Shown in pieces: positions 26,882 to 36,277 of a stretch of 64,000 nucleotides of DNA. The notes beneath the pieces were generated by a model. It made no database searches, was not told the origin of the DNA, and was given only the letters and a program-made list of their open reading frames with translations. Positions within the stretch are counted from its first letter, which is position 1; every line of letters starts with the position of its first letter. A program made the position numbers and the translations under genes. Source of the stretch: Foliamicus sp965115835 (GTDB lineage: Bacteria > Pseudomonadota > Gammaproteobacteria > Steroidobacterales > Foliamicaceae); NCBI GenBank assembly GCA_965115835.1, contig OZ220471.1:682001-746000 (forward strand), read 5' to 3'.

Positions 26882-28153
26882 TCAGGCCGTGATTCTATCC
26901 GCGCCGCCCATCCGGGAGCGCAGGACTGCGGGAATGAGAATGCTGCCGTCGGGTTGCTGGTTGTTCTCGATCACGGCGATGAGGGCGCGGCCGGCGGCCA
27001 CGCCGGAGCCGTTGAGAGTATGCAGGAGGCCGCGCGACTCCCCGCCCTTCCAGCGGGCGCCCATGCGTCGGGCCTGGAAGTCCTTGCAGTTGCTGCAGGA
27101 GGAGATTTCACGATAGCGGTTCTGGCCGGGAAGCCAGACTTCCAGGTCGTAGGTCATGGACGATGCGAAGCCAGTGTCGCCGGCGCACAGGATCACCCTG
27201 CGGTAGGGCAATTCGAGACGTTCGAGCACGATTTCGGCATGCCGGGTCAGCTCCTCCAGCGCTGCTGCGGATTGATCGGGATGGGTGATCTGCACCAGTT
27301 CCACTTTCTCGAACTGATGCTGGCGCAGCATGCCGCGGGTGTCCTGGCCGTAGGAACCGGCTTCGGAACGGAAACAGGGCGTATGCGCGACGTACTTCAG
27401 CGGCAGGTCGGCCCCGTTCACGGTCTGGCCGGCCACCAGATTGGCAAGCGGCACCTCGGCGGTGGGCGACAAATAGGAAGGCGGCTCGGATTGGAGGGCG
27501 AACAGGTCGGTTTCGAACTTGGGGAGCTGACCGGCGCCCACCAGCGCGTCCGCGCTCACGATGCAGGGCGCGTAGACCTCGGTGTAACCGTGCTCGCTGA
27601 TGTGCAGGTCGAGCATGAACTGGATCAGGGCGCGATGCAGGCGGGCAAGGTCGCCTGAAAGCACGCTGTAGCGCGCCCCGGACATCCGTGCGGCGGCGGC
27701 AAGGTCCAGTTGCCCCAGCGCTTCGCCCAGGGCCACGTGATCCGCCACATCGGCGCCGGAAAGCGCCGGTTGCCCCCAAACCTTCGCTGTCCTGTTGGCG
27801 CTCTCGTTGTCGCCGTCCGGGACGGCTTCGTCGAGGAGATTGGGCAGGCCCAGTTCGATCTCCCGCAGTTGCGCCTGCACCTCCTTCAGTTCGCCTTCGG
27901 AATTGGCCAGTTCCTGCGCGGCCCCGGCCACTTTCCCCTTCAGCGCCTCGATGTCTCCGCCCGCTCGCGCCGCCGCGCCGATTTCCCTCGACAGCCGATT
28001 GCGCGCCGCGCGCAGCTTCTCGACGCCCACCTGCCGCATCTTGCGGCGCGCCTCCAGCTTGCCGTAGCTCTCCATATCGAAGACTGCGCCGCGCCGCGCC
28101 AGATTGCGCGCAACCTCCTCCGGCTGTTCCCGCAGAACCTTCGGATCAATCAC
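26882..28153 (-). CDS. serS: seryl-tRNA synthetase
   Basis: This enzyme charges tRNA-Ser. The 423-aa class II synthetase begins with a long helical hairpin (residues ~30-105) that grips the variable arm of tRNA-Ser. Motif 2 is seen in TPCFRSEAGSYGQDTRG and motif 3 in GSGVAAGRALIAVIENNQ. The GTG at 28153 overlaps the lolA stop (GTGA) and opens directly into the expected IDPKVLRE N-terminus. Just downstream on the same strand is a tRNA-Ser gene, so enzyme and substrate are probably co-transcribed. The rarA gene often found between lolA and serS is absent. Confidence 0.97.
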   Translation of the reverse strand: MIDPKVLREQPEEVARNLARRGAVFDMESYGKLEARRKMRQVGVEKLRAARNRLSREIGAAARAGGDIEALKGKVAGAAQELANSEGELKEVQAQLREIELGLPNLLDEAVPDGDNESANRTAKVWGQPALSGADVADHVALGEALGQLDLAAAARMSGARYSVLSGDLARLHRALIQFMLDLHISEHGYTEVYAPCIVSADALVGAGQLPKFETDLFALQSEPPSYLSPTAEVPLANLVAGQTVNGADLPLKYVAHTPCFRSEAGSYGQDTRGMLRQHQFEKVELVQITHPDQSAAALEELTRHAEIVLERLELPYRRVILCAGDTGFASSMTYDLEVWLPGQNRYREISSCSNCKDFQARRMGARWKGGESRGLLHTLNGSGVAAGRALIAVIENNQQPDGSILIPAVLRSRMGGADRITA

Positions 28154-28794
28154 GATTCCGCCGCCTCGAACACATCGACGCCCGGAGGAATTGCAGGGCG
28201 GAACAGCGCGCCGTCGATCGAACTCGTTCGATCCAGGCGGGACAGAAGCATTCGAACGCGGCTTCCGAACTCGTCGGAGTATTCGACGATTGCCGGAATG
28301 CCGCCCCGAAAGGCCAGTCGCACATCCCCCTCCCCGGCCCTCGCGCTGGCCAGGTCGAACCACTGCAAGCCGTCCTCCGTCTTGCGCATGTCAACCCGGT
28401 ACTGCTCCAGAACGGATTCGTCGCCCGCCAGCAGCGCGGCCGCCGATCCCTCGAGTTGCGTGGCTTGCTTCCACACGGTCACCTGTTCCAATTCGCGATC
28501 GAACATCGAGAGATGCTCGCCGTCGGCCCAGATCATGACCTCGTCCGGCTCCATGTAGTCCAGGCGAAAGCGGTCGGGGCGGAAGAGGTACAGGCGCCCG
28601 GCGCTTTCGCGCCGCAGCACGCCGTCGGCATCGAATTCGAGTTGGGTGAAGTCGGCCTGGAGTTGCCGGGTTTCCCGGAAAAACGCTTCCAGAGCGCTTC
28701 GGGGGGCTGCTGTTTCCGATCCCTGTTCCTGCGCCGGAGCAAAGGAGGCAGGCAGCAGGAGCGCCAGCGCAATCGGCTTGCAAAAACGCATCAT
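28150..28794 (-). CDS. lolA: outer membrane lipoprotein carrier protein
   Basis: LolA is the periplasmic chaperone that takes lipoproteins from LolCDE to the outer membrane. The 214-aa protein has an N-terminal signal peptide (MMRFCKPIALALLLPASFAPA). The early motif TRQLQADFTQ, the strand block GRLYLFRPDRFRLDY and MIWADGEHLSMFD are typical of the family. It starts at an ATGA overlap with the ftsK stop and ends in a GTGA overlap with serS, so ftsK, lolA and serS form one coupled operon. Confidence 0.95.
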   Translation of the reverse strand: MMRFCKPIALALLLPASFAPAQEQGSETAAPRSALEAFFRETRQLQADFTQLEFDADGVLRRESAGRLYLFRPDRFRLDYMEPDEVMIWADGEHLSMFDRELEQVTVWKQATQLEGSAAALLAGDESVLEQYRVDMRKTEDGLQWFDLASARAGEGDVRLAFRGGIPAIVEYSDEFGSRVRMLLSRLDRTSSIDGALFRPAIPPGVDVFEAAES

Positions 28795-30992
28795 TCCGGC
28801 CCGCCGGCAACCACCCGGCGTTCCCCGCGGCCGTCCGGCTCGGAGACCACCCCGGCGTTTTCCAGTTCCTCGATCAACCGTGCGGCGCGGTTGTATCCCA
28901 CGCGCAGGCGACGTTGCACGTAGGAGATCGACGCCCGGCCGCTGTCGATGACGATCTCGCGGGCCTGAGCGTAGAGCTCGTCCGTCTCGCTGTCCTCGCC
29001 CTCCCCCGCAGTCCCGGTTTCTTCCGCTTCCGCAGCTCCCTGCGTGACTTTCTCGTCGTAGCTCGGCCCACCGGCGCGCTTCAAGGCCTCGACCACCTTC
29101 AGCACCTCGCCGTCCTCCACGAACGCGCCATGCACCCGCAGCAGATCGCTGGAGCCGGGCGGCAAGAACAGCATGTCGCCCTTCCCCAGCAGCGTCTCGG
29201 CGCCGACCTGATCGAGGATGGTGCGGGAATCGACCTGGGATGCAACGCGAAAGGCGATCCGCGCCGGTATATTGGCCTTGATCAGACCTGTAATCACGTC
29301 CACCGACGGGCGCTGGGTGGCCACGATGAGATGCAGGCCGGCAGCCCGCGCTTTCTGGGTCAGCCGCGCGATCAGCGTTTCGAGCTTCTTGCCCACCACC
29401 ATCATCAAATCGGCCAGCTCGTCGATCACCACCACGATGCGCGGCAACGCCTCCAACTCGCGGCCCTGCTCTTCCTCATCGCCCTCCGGGGGGCCGCACA
29501 GCGGTTCGCCGGCTTCCCGGGCCGCTGCCAGCCGGCTGTTGAAACCCTCCACGTTGCGCGTCCTGACCCAGGACATGAGCCGATAACGGCGGTCCATCTC
29601 CGCAACGCACCAGCGAAGGGCATTGGCCGCCTGGCTGACGTCGGTCACCACCGGGCACAAGAGGTGCGGGACGCCTTCGTACACCGAAAGCTCCAGCATC
29701 TTGGGATCGATCATGATCAGCCGCACCGATTCCGGCGTGGCCTTGTACAACAAGCTCAATATCATGGCGTTGATGGCCACGGATTTGCCCGAACCGGTGG
29801 CGCCGGCCACCAGCAGATGCGGCATCTTGTGAAGGTCGGCCACCACCGGCTCGCCGGCAATATCCTTGCCCAGGCCCAGCGTGAGCATGGACCGGGCTCG
29901 GTCATAGGTGCGCGAGCGCAGAATCTCGCCCAGGGTCACCAGCATCCGATCGCGGTTGGCGATCTCCAGCCCCACGGTGGATTTTCCTGGCATGGACTCG
30001 ACCACGCGCACGCCGTAGGCCATCAGCGACCGCGCCAGATCGCTGGCCAGAGTGGTGATGCGGCTGGCGCGCACTCCCGGGGCGGGCTGCACTTCGAACA
30101 GCGTCACGACGGGACCGGGCGACACCCCTACAACCTGCACGCCCACGCCGAACTCCTGCAGTTTTTCTTCCAGCCGGGCGGCCTGATCGCGCAGGAACTG
30201 GTCCGACTCGCGGGCGGTTTCCGCCGGCGGATCCGAAAGCAGGCTCAGGGAGGGCAAGCTCGCGTCAATCGGCGGATCGGGCGTCTTGCGCTTGCGAGAC
30301 GGAGGTTCCGCGGCCGCGGATTGCGGGCGTTCGCGCTTGGCGATGCGCGTACGCGTACGGGGCTTGCGGGCGTTCCGTACTGGCGGCGGCCGGCGTCCCC
30401 GATGGCGCAGCTTGCGCAGCGCCGAGAACAGGCCGCTCCATGTCGCCCGCGCCCCGGCCAGGGTCAGGCGTCCGGTAACCTGCGCCAGCGCCAGCCACGA
30501 AAGACTGGTTACCAGCGTAATGCCGATCATCAGCAGCGCCAGCAATACCACGGTACTGCCCATGCTGCCCAGCACCGGGGTCAAATGGCCGGCAAGCCAG
30601 GCGCCGACGATCCCGCCTCCCGGGCCGGCCCGTGCGGACATGTCCAGCAGGCCGGCGCCGCACAGCACCACCAGCAGGCCGCCGGCCGCGCGCACGCCGG
30701 CATCGGGCCACGACCAGTCCGCACGCGCCTTGGCTGGCGCGAGGTACCAGGCGCTGAAGGCCATGAGCGCGGCGGGAAACAGGTACGAGGCTTGCCCGGC
30801 CACGAGACCGGCAAGCCTTGCAAACGCAGCGCCCCCCTCGCCGATCAGATTGGCGCCTGCGAGGCCCCTCTCGGCGGCGTCGGGAACGTGGCTGAGCAGA
30901 GCCGCAAACATGAGCAGCCCCAGGGCCATGCACAGCCACAGCGCGCCTTCGCGCAGGGCGCGCTCCACCCAGGTTCTCTCCTTGCCTTTCAC
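28791..30992 (-). CDS. ftsK: DNA translocase FtsK
   Basis: FtsK pumps chromosomal DNA at the septum and activates dimer resolution. This 733-aa form is short beside E. coli's but normal for many proteobacteria. Four N-terminal membrane segments (within residues ~15-170) are followed by a basic linker, the alpha/beta motor with Walker A VAGATGSGKSVAIN and Walker B VVVIDELADLMMV, and the C-terminal winged-helix gamma domain (SISYVQRRLRVGYNRAARLIEELE) that reads KOPS sites. First gene of ftsK-lolA-serS and divergent from trxB across 58 bp, matching the familiar gammaproteobacterial order. Confidence 0.96.
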   Translation of the reverse strand: MKGKERTWVERALREGALWLCMALGLLMFAALLSHVPDAAERGLAGANLIGEGGAAFARLAGLVAGQASYLFPAALMAFSAWYLAPAKARADWSWPDAGVRAAGGLLVVLCGAGLLDMSARAGPGGGIVGAWLAGHLTPVLGSMGSTVVLLALLMIGITLVTSLSWLALAQVTGRLTLAGARATWSGLFSALRKLRHRGRRPPPVRNARKPRTRTRIAKRERPQSAAAEPPSRKRKTPDPPIDASLPSLSLLSDPPAETARESDQFLRDQAARLEEKLQEFGVGVQVVGVSPGPVVTLFEVQPAPGVRASRITTLASDLARSLMAYGVRVVESMPGKSTVGLEIANRDRMLVTLGEILRSRTYDRARSMLTLGLGKDIAGEPVVADLHKMPHLLVAGATGSGKSVAINAMILSLLYKATPESVRLIMIDPKMLELSVYEGVPHLLCPVVTDVSQAANALRWCVAEMDRRYRLMSWVRTRNVEGFNSRLAAAREAGEPLCGPPEGDEEEQGRELEALPRIVVVIDELADLMMVVGKKLETLIARLTQKARAAGLHLIVATQRPSVDVITGLIKANIPARIAFRVASQVDSRTILDQVGAETLLGKGDMLFLPPGSSDLLRVHGAFVEDGEVLKVVEALKRAGGPSYDEKVTQGAAEAEETGTAGEGEDSETDELYAQAREIVIDSGRASISYVQRRLRVGYNRAARLIEELENAGVVSEPDGRGERRVVAGGPE

Positions 30993-31050
30993 GACGCGCC
31001 CAATGTTATGCGGGCGCCCGCCGAATACAAATCCGAATAAACTTGCGTGT

Positions 31051-32010
31051 GTGCCGCCTTCGATCGCCCGCCTCCTGATTCTCGGCTCCGGTCCGGCCGG
31101 TTACTCCGCTGCCGTGTACGGGTCGCGCGCCAACATGTCTCCGGTTCTGATTACCGGCAGCGAACCGGGCGGTCAGTTGATGACCACCACCGACGTGGAC
31201 AACTGGCCCGGTGGTCGCGAGGGGCTGCTGGGGCCGCAGCTCATGGAGTCGTTGCGCCAGCACGCCGAACGCCTGGGGACCGAGGTGATCCACGACCACA
31301 TCGAGGAGGCGCGCCTGGAGCGTCGGCCGTTCACGCTGAAGGGCGGACTGGGCGAGTACCGCGCCGAATCGCTGATCATCGCCACTGGCGCCACCGCGCG
31401 CTACCTGGGCCTGGAGAGCGAACAGAACTACCTCGGCAAGGGAGTGTCGGCCTGCGCAACCTGCGACGGCTTCTTTTTCAGGGGGCGGCCGGTGGCCGTG
31501 GTGGGCGGCGGCAATACCGCCGTGGAGGAGGCGCTGTACCTGTCGAATATCTGCTCGAAGGTCACGCTGGTCCATCGCCGCGATGCGCTGCGCGCCGAGA
31601 AGATGATGCAGCAGCAGCTCATGGAGCGCCTCAGGCCGCACGGCCCGGTCGAGATCCGCTGGAACCGGGTGGTGGAAGAGGTTCTGGGCGACGGAAACCA
31701 GGTGACCGGCCTGAAGATCAGCAGCACGAAGGAAGAAGGCGTGTCCGAGGAGATTTCGGCGGACGGCGTGTTCATCGCCATCGGCCACGATCCCAACACG
31801 CGCCTGTTCGTCGAGTCGCTCGAGCACAACAGCGGCTACCTTTCGGTGCGTGGCGGCGAATCCGGCAGCGCCACCGCCACCAGCGTACCGGGCGTATTTG
31901 CTGCGGGCGATGTCGCCGACCCGGTGTACCGCCAGGCGATCACGTCGGCGGCTACCGGCTGCATGGCGGCGCTGGACGCCGAGAAGTTCTGCGACGCCAA
32001 TCCGCTGTAG
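31051..32010 (+). CDS. trxB: thioredoxin-disulfide reductase
   Basis: TrxB uses NADPH to reduce thioredoxin. The GTG at 31051 gives 319 aa, close to the E. coli length. An in-frame ATG at 31003 would add 16 residues unlike the family. The FAD-binding GSGPAGYSAAVYGSRA is at 12-27, the redox-active CATC at 135-138, the NADPH-binding GGGNTAVEEAL follows, and the closing FAD motif is GDVADPVYRQAITSAATG. No clear ribosome site is seen before the GTG. Confidence 0.95.
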   Translation: MPPSIARLLILGSGPAGYSAAVYGSRANMSPVLITGSEPGGQLMTTTDVDNWPGGREGLLGPQLMESLRQHAERLGTEVIHDHIEEARLERRPFTLKGGLGEYRAESLIIATGATARYLGLESEQNYLGKGVSACATCDGFFFRGRPVAVVGGGNTAVEEALYLSNICSKVTLVHRRDALRAEKMMQQQLMERLRPHGPVEIRWNRVVEEVLGDGNQVTGLKISSTKEEGVSEEISADGVFIAIGHDPNTRLFVESLEHNSGYLSVRGGESGSATATSVPGVFAAGDVADPVYRQAITSAATGCMAALDAEKFCDANPL

Positions 32011-32029
32011 AGACCCCGCAGCCAGACTC

Positions 32030-33214
32030 GTGCGCGTTCAGGTTCTTGACGGGATAACAGAGGTCGCGGCCGGCGACTGGAATGCGCTCGCGGGCGCTTC
32101 GCACCCCTTCCTGCGGCACGAATTCATCCATGCCCTGGAGGAATCCGGTTGCGCCTCGCCGCAAACCGGCTGGCAACCCTGCCATCTGTTGCTCAGCCAC
32201 GAGGACCAGCCGGTGGCCGCCATGCCCCTTTACCTCAAGAGCCACTCGCGCGGCGAGTTCGTGTTCGACTGGGCGTGGGCGTCCGCCTACCAGCGCGCCG
32301 GCTACGACTACTATCCGAAATTGCTGAGCGCGGTGCCCTTCACCCCGGTCACCGGGCCGCGCTTTCTCCACTCGGACAGCAAGCGCTGTCAGGAAGACGC
32401 CCGCTCGTTGTTGCTGGCGGGCGCCGTGGAGTTCGGCGAACGGCTTGCGGCCAGTTCCCTGCACTGCCTGTTCCCCTCGCCGGAAGACGCCAGATGGATG
32501 GAGGGCAAGGGAATGATGCTGCGCACGGACTGCCAGTTCCAATGGAGGGATGGCGGCTACCGGGACTTTGCCGATTTCCTGGATTCCTTCAGCTCGTCCA
32601 AGCGCAAGAAGATCAACCGCGAACGGCGCCGGGTGCAGGAGGCGGGAATCCTCTTCGAGACCTTGCACGGGCAGGACCTCATGCCGGACTTGTGGGAAAC
32701 TCTCTACCCCCTGTATGCCGCCAGCTATCTGAAACGCGGGCAGCTCCCTTACCTGAATCACGACTTCTTCACGCGCGTCACGCGCTCGATGCCCGAATCG
32801 ATTGTGTTGTTCGTGGCGCGCAGGGACGGCGAGGCCATTGCGCTGGCGATCTGCTTTCGCAGCGACACCGCGCTGTATGGCCGCTATTGGGGGAGTACGG
32901 GCCGCCACCACAGTCTTCACTTCGAGACCTGCTACTACCAGGGCATCGAATACTGTATCCGCGAAGGTCTGACGCTATTCGATCCGGGCGTACAGGGCGA
33001 ACACAAGCTGGCGCGCGGATTCAAACCGGCGACCTCGTTCTCCACCCACTGGGTGCGCCACGAAGGATTCGCGGATGCGCTGACCGGCTATCTGGCCAGG
33101 GAGCGGGAACAGGTGGCGCGCTACGTGGAAATCGCCGGCCAGCACTTGCCGTTCAAGCAAACCTGCGCCGGAAACACGCCGCCCAAGGCCTGCCGCGACC
33201 GAAGCGCCCGGTAG
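32030..33214 (+). CDS. FemAB-like acyltransferase (DUF482/PF04339 type)
   Basis: 394 aa from a GTG at 32030, 19 bp after trxB. The fold is predicted to be a double GNAT-like FemAB/peptidoglycan-bridge type. Recognisable family stretches are HPFLRHEFIHALEESGC near the N-terminus, WAWASAYQRAGYDYYPKLL, FTPVTGPRFL, SKRKKINRERRRV and, near the C-terminus, FDPGVQGEHKLARGF. Related proteins are annotated as GNAT-family or peptidogalycan biosynthesis proteins without a proven substrate. Probably co-transcribed with trxB. Confidence 0.85.
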   Translation: MRVQVLDGITEVAAGDWNALAGASHPFLRHEFIHALEESGCASPQTGWQPCHLLLSHEDQPVAAMPLYLKSHSRGEFVFDWAWASAYQRAGYDYYPKLLSAVPFTPVTGPRFLHSDSKRCQEDARSLLLAGAVEFGERLAASSLHCLFPSPEDARWMEGKGMMLRTDCQFQWRDGGYRDFADFLDSFSSSKRKKINRERRRVQEAGILFETLHGQDLMPDLWETLYPLYAASYLKRGQLPYLNHDFFTRVTRSMPESIVLFVARRDGEAIALAICFRSDTALYGRYWGSTGRHHSLHFETCYYQGIEYCIREGLTLFDPGVQGEHKLARGFKPATSFSTHWVRHEGFADALTGYLAREREQVARYVEIAGQHLPFKQTCAGNTPPKACRDRSAR

Positions 33215-33295
33215 TTCCCGGCGGCTTCAAGGCTGCCGGACCGCCCTGGAAACCGCCGCCCCGCGCCTTGCCGGGGCAGCCATGGCGAGAGGCGG

Positions 33296-34066
33296 CTATT
33301 CGTCCGCGGTAAAGGTGTTGATATAGGCGGTTACGTTCCTGATCGCTTCGGGCGTTGGCAGCACTATCGCCATGGGACGCATTTGCGTATCGAAGATATT
33401 GCGCGGGTCGCTGCCCCGAATACCGGAGATGTAGTGTTCGAGCTGCCGTACGGTGTACCAGTCGTGCTGGCCCGCAACGGCCGGCGCGTTCAGCGCCTGA
33501 TTGCCTTCGCCCCGGGCGCCGTGGCAGGCGATGCAGGTGGCGTATCCGACCTTGCCGGCCTCGAGATCGCCGGTCAGGGTCTCCGGGGGATTGGGCGGCG
33601 ACAGCGAAGTGACGTAAGCCGCCAGATCCTCGACGGCCTGATCGTCCGCCAGCGTGATCGCTATGGCGCGCATCAGCGGCCCGTACACATCGGCTGCAGG
33701 CTGGCTGCAGTCCCCCCCGGCCGGGAGCGTCCCGTCGAAATGGCTCGCCAGTTCAGCCTCGATTTCCGCATAGTCGGGCGATTGCGCCTTGGCTCTTTCC
33801 AGCGTGCCGGCCACATCCGCCTCGTTGCAGTTGTCCTTGCCGCGCAGTCCGGCGCGGAAATTCCTGAGGGTGGTGATCACGTACCAGTCTTCCTGGCCGC
33901 CGATCCTGGGGGCGCCGTATTTCTCGAAGCCCTCGCCCTGCTCGCCGTGGCATACGGCGCACACTGCAAATTCGGCCTGACCGCGCGTGCGGTCTCCGGC
34001 GGCTCCGGCGGCTCCCGCCGCGACCACGGCGGCGGCGCTGATCATCAGACAGGCAAAACGCTTCAT
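33296..34066 (-). CDS. diheme cytochrome c (c4-like)
   Basis: 256 aa with a signal peptide (MKRFACLMISAAAVVAAGAAG) and two class I cytochrome c domains, each with a CxxCH heme site: CAVCHG near residue 37 and CIACHG in the second half. Each is followed by the c4-type GAPRIGGQEDWY or NAPAVAGQHDWY block, and methionines (MRAIAI; MRPMAI) are placed to be the distal ligands. It is probably a periplasmic electron carrier delivering electrons to the nearby cytochrome oxidase. It is one of three such genes around the cox operon. Confidence 0.92.
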   Translation of the reverse strand: MKRFACLMISAAAVVAAGAAGAAGDRTRGQAEFAVCAVCHGEQGEGFEKYGAPRIGGQEDWYVITTLRNFRAGLRGKDNCNEADVAGTLERAKAQSPDYAEIEAELASHFDGTLPAGGDCSQPAADVYGPLMRAIAITLADDQAVEDLAAYVTSLSPPNPPETLTGDLEAGKVGYATCIACHGARGEGNQALNAPAVAGQHDWYTVRQLEHYISGIRGSDPRNIFDTQMRPMAIVLPTPEAIRNVTAYINTFTADE

Positions 34067-34191
34067 GCTGCTCCTTCTCTATATTCGCAAAATGGCGCGG
34101 AAGCGATCCGGCTCCACGAACCGGAACCGGGAATCGCGCACCCCCGGCGCGCTTATTTTATGCCGAACCACGGGTACACTGCACATCCGTT

Positions 34192-34599
34192 ATGGAATGC
34201 ACGCTTTTCTTCTGCCATCGGGCTGGCTCGAACGACAGCGGCCAGCTTGATATGGGCGGTATCTTCGACGAGCTTCGCGCACCGTCTTTTCCTGCCCGCC
34301 AGCCGCGCATGCGGCTTGCCGGCCTGGTGAGCTGGAACGAAGGCGAGCGCGGGCGCGTGCCTTTCCTCATCGAACTGCTCGACCCGGGCGGGAAGGCGGT
34401 GTTCACCATCCAGGGCTTCAGCGAGGTCGAGGAGGCGCCGGAATCGGCCGCCCCTCCGCGCACTCAGCTCAACTTGCCGCTGGAGGATGTGACCTTTCCC
34501 GAGCCGGGCCGCTATCGGGTTCGCCTGGAAGTCGGCGGCGCCCGTGTGTTCGGCCCTTCGCTCTATCTGGGCAAGGCGCACGACAGCCCCGTTGCCTGA
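34192..34599 (+). CDS. conserved hypothetical protein (DUF6941-like)
   Basis: 135 aa. It opens with MECTLFFCHRAGSNDSGQLDMGG, recalling small proteins of the DUF6941 kind that begin with a hydrophobic strand and a GGKL-like turn. The rest is predicted beta-rich (RMRLAGLVSWNEGERG; GRYRVRLEVGGARVFG). No catalytic motif is visible and no function can be given. It diverges from the cytochrome gene at 33296-34066. Confidence 0.6.
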   Translation: MECTLFFCHRAGSNDSGQLDMGGIFDELRAPSFPARQPRMRLAGLVSWNEGERGRVPFLIELLDPGGKAVFTIQGFSEVEEAPESAAPPRTQLNLPLEDVTFPEPGRYRVRLEVGGARVFGPSLYLGKAHDSPVA

Positions 34600-34873
34600 A
34601 CGGCTTCCCCGTATTTCGACGCAGACCGCTTTCCGCCAACATTGTTGAGGCGCCGGCCACCCTTGCAATTATTGAAGGGCGGTAGATGAGGAACAATGAT
34701 GCAAGCAGACGGGGATTCAATGCTGGCGATGGGTGCGAACGCGCCGGCGCATGGAAAGCCGGCGTGGAGCGGGGCGGGCGCTCTCCACTCCGGGCCCGGC
34801 CAGACGGGCGCTTGCGAGTGCGCGCCCTTGCGGCGTTTTATCGGCTTCGCCCGGAATTCCGGGATCGGGCGGG

Positions 34874-35530
34874 TCAGTCGCGCTGCTCCGTGTACGGGAG
34901 CGTTGCGATGTAGGCAATCACGTCGTTCTGCTTCTTCTCTGTGTCCAGCAATTGCGCCATGTAGCGCATCTGGGTCCCGAAGATATCGTCGCGCGGCTGG
35001 CCTCGGGCGCCGCTTATGAAGTCCTTGATCTGCCGCAGCAGATACCAGTCGTGCTGGTTCGACAACCGGGGGGCGCCCAGCAGGGTTGATCCCTCGCCGT
35101 TCCCTCCGTGACAAGCGATGCAACTGGCCTCGTACAACTCGCGACCTGCTTGCGGATCGCCGTCCACGGTTGCCGGCAGTGACTCGGGCGGGTCCATTGA
35201 CTCCATGTAGGCCGCCATGTCGATGATTGCCTGGGCGTCCGGCACCTGCGCGATTGCCATGTTCTTCATCTGGTTGCCGTAGACATCTTCCAGCGGCCCC
35301 CAGTAGCCGCGCAGGTTGGCGCGGTAGTTCGCGAGCTGCCTCTCGACATACCAGGAGTCCTGCCTGCCGGCGGCTGGCGTGTTCAGCAGCGGATTCCCTT
35401 CGCCCGCCTGCCCATGGCATGTACCGCAGAAGAAATACAGTTGCTTGCCGCGCTCCAGGTCCGGCTCGGCAGCAGGAGCCTGCATCGGCGCGGCGCAGGC
35501 CAGCAGGCACAGCACGAATACTCTTCTCAT
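34874..35530 (-). CDS. diheme cytochrome c (c4-like)
   Basis: 218 aa. The ATG at 35530 opens into a signal peptide (MRRVFVLCLLACAAPMQAPA). Heme sites are CGTCHG and CIACHG. Blocks such as NTPAAGRQDSWYVERQL and GAPRLSNQHDWYLLRQI are the c4-type repeats that follow each heme, and NMAIAQ and RYMAQL may supply the methionine ligands. It is a paralogue of the genes at 33296 and 40561 and probably feeds the cox operon that begins about 750 bp away on the opposite strand. Confidence 0.92.
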   Translation of the reverse strand: MRRVFVLCLLACAAPMQAPAAEPDLERGKQLYFFCGTCHGQAGEGNPLLNTPAAGRQDSWYVERQLANYRANLRGYWGPLEDVYGNQMKNMAIAQVPDAQAIIDMAAYMESMDPPESLPATVDGDPQAGRELYEASCIACHGGNGEGSTLLGAPRLSNQHDWYLLRQIKDFISGARGQPRDDIFGTQMRYMAQLLDTEKKQNDVIAYIATLPYTEQRD

Positions 35531-35782
35531 GGGTCGGGCGGGTTGCAGCGCAAATTTCAACGGACGGGAACTGTACCAAAAGCGGGCCTCCCTGCAAAGC
35601 GTTCCGGTGATTGCCCGGATTCCAATGTGAGGCGGCCGGATTCCCGCTTCCCGGGTCGGCAACCGGCAAACGCCTGCCCGGACACGATGCGCGCACCATG
35701 ATCGCCCCCGGGAATCTGCAAGGCCCCAACAAGCGGCTGGCGGTTGGCTTCGCGAGGGCATTCCCGGTACAATCGGCGAGCG

Positions 35783-36277
35783 ATGAACAAAGACGATACT
35801 GTTCCCCGCATCGTAATCCGCCCCAACTGCAATTTCTCCGGCCGTGGCGCCGCGCTGCTGTTCTGCGCGATGGCATTGCCGTTGCTTGGCATGGCGAGCG
35901 CTTGGGCGATGAAAGGCTATTGGCCGATCCTGCCTTTTGCCGGTCTCGAACTGCTCGTGCTCGGCGCCGCCCTGGCGATCACCGTGCAGCGCGGACGCCA
36001 CCGGGAGGTGATTCGCTTCGGTCGCCGCCACGTTCGCGTGCAGCAGGGGTATGCCGGTCATCGGAAGCAGGTAGAATTCCCGCGGCCCTGGACCCGCGCC
36101 TGGATCGAACCGGGCTCGAACCCCGCAATGCCCGGGCGTCTTTTTCTGGGGGCAAGCGGCGCCTGTTGTGAGTTGGGCGCTTGCCTCACGGAGGGAGAAA
36201 GGCAGTCTTTGTGCCGGCGCCTGCGTGAATTGACGCGCGCACCGGTACCCCCGGAAAAACAAGGAGCATCGCTTTGA
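35783..36277 (+). CDS. DUF2244 membrane protein
   Basis: 164 aa with two transmembrane segments (GAALLFCAMALPLLGMAS; PILPFAGLELLVLGAALAI) and a soluble C-terminal part including REVIRFGRRHVRVQ. This matches the DUF2244 family, often found just before the cytochrome c oxidase genes in proteobacteria. The stop overlaps the coxB ATG by one base, so it is the first gene of the oxidase operon. A role in oxidase assembly is guilt by association only. Confidence 0.85.
   Translation: MNKDDTVPRIVIRPNCNFSGRGAALLFCAMALPLLGMASAWAMKGYWPILPFAGLELLVLGAALAITVQRGRHREVIRFGRRHVRVQQGYAGHRKQVEFPRPWTRAWIEPGSNPAMPGRLFLGASGACCELGACLTEGERQSLCRRLRELTRAPVPPEKQGASL

Noticed and set aside
34600..34873. A gene between the DUF6941-like protein and the second cytochrome
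   Set aside because: Short frames exist on both strands but none has a ribosome site, conserved motif or coupling to a neighbour.
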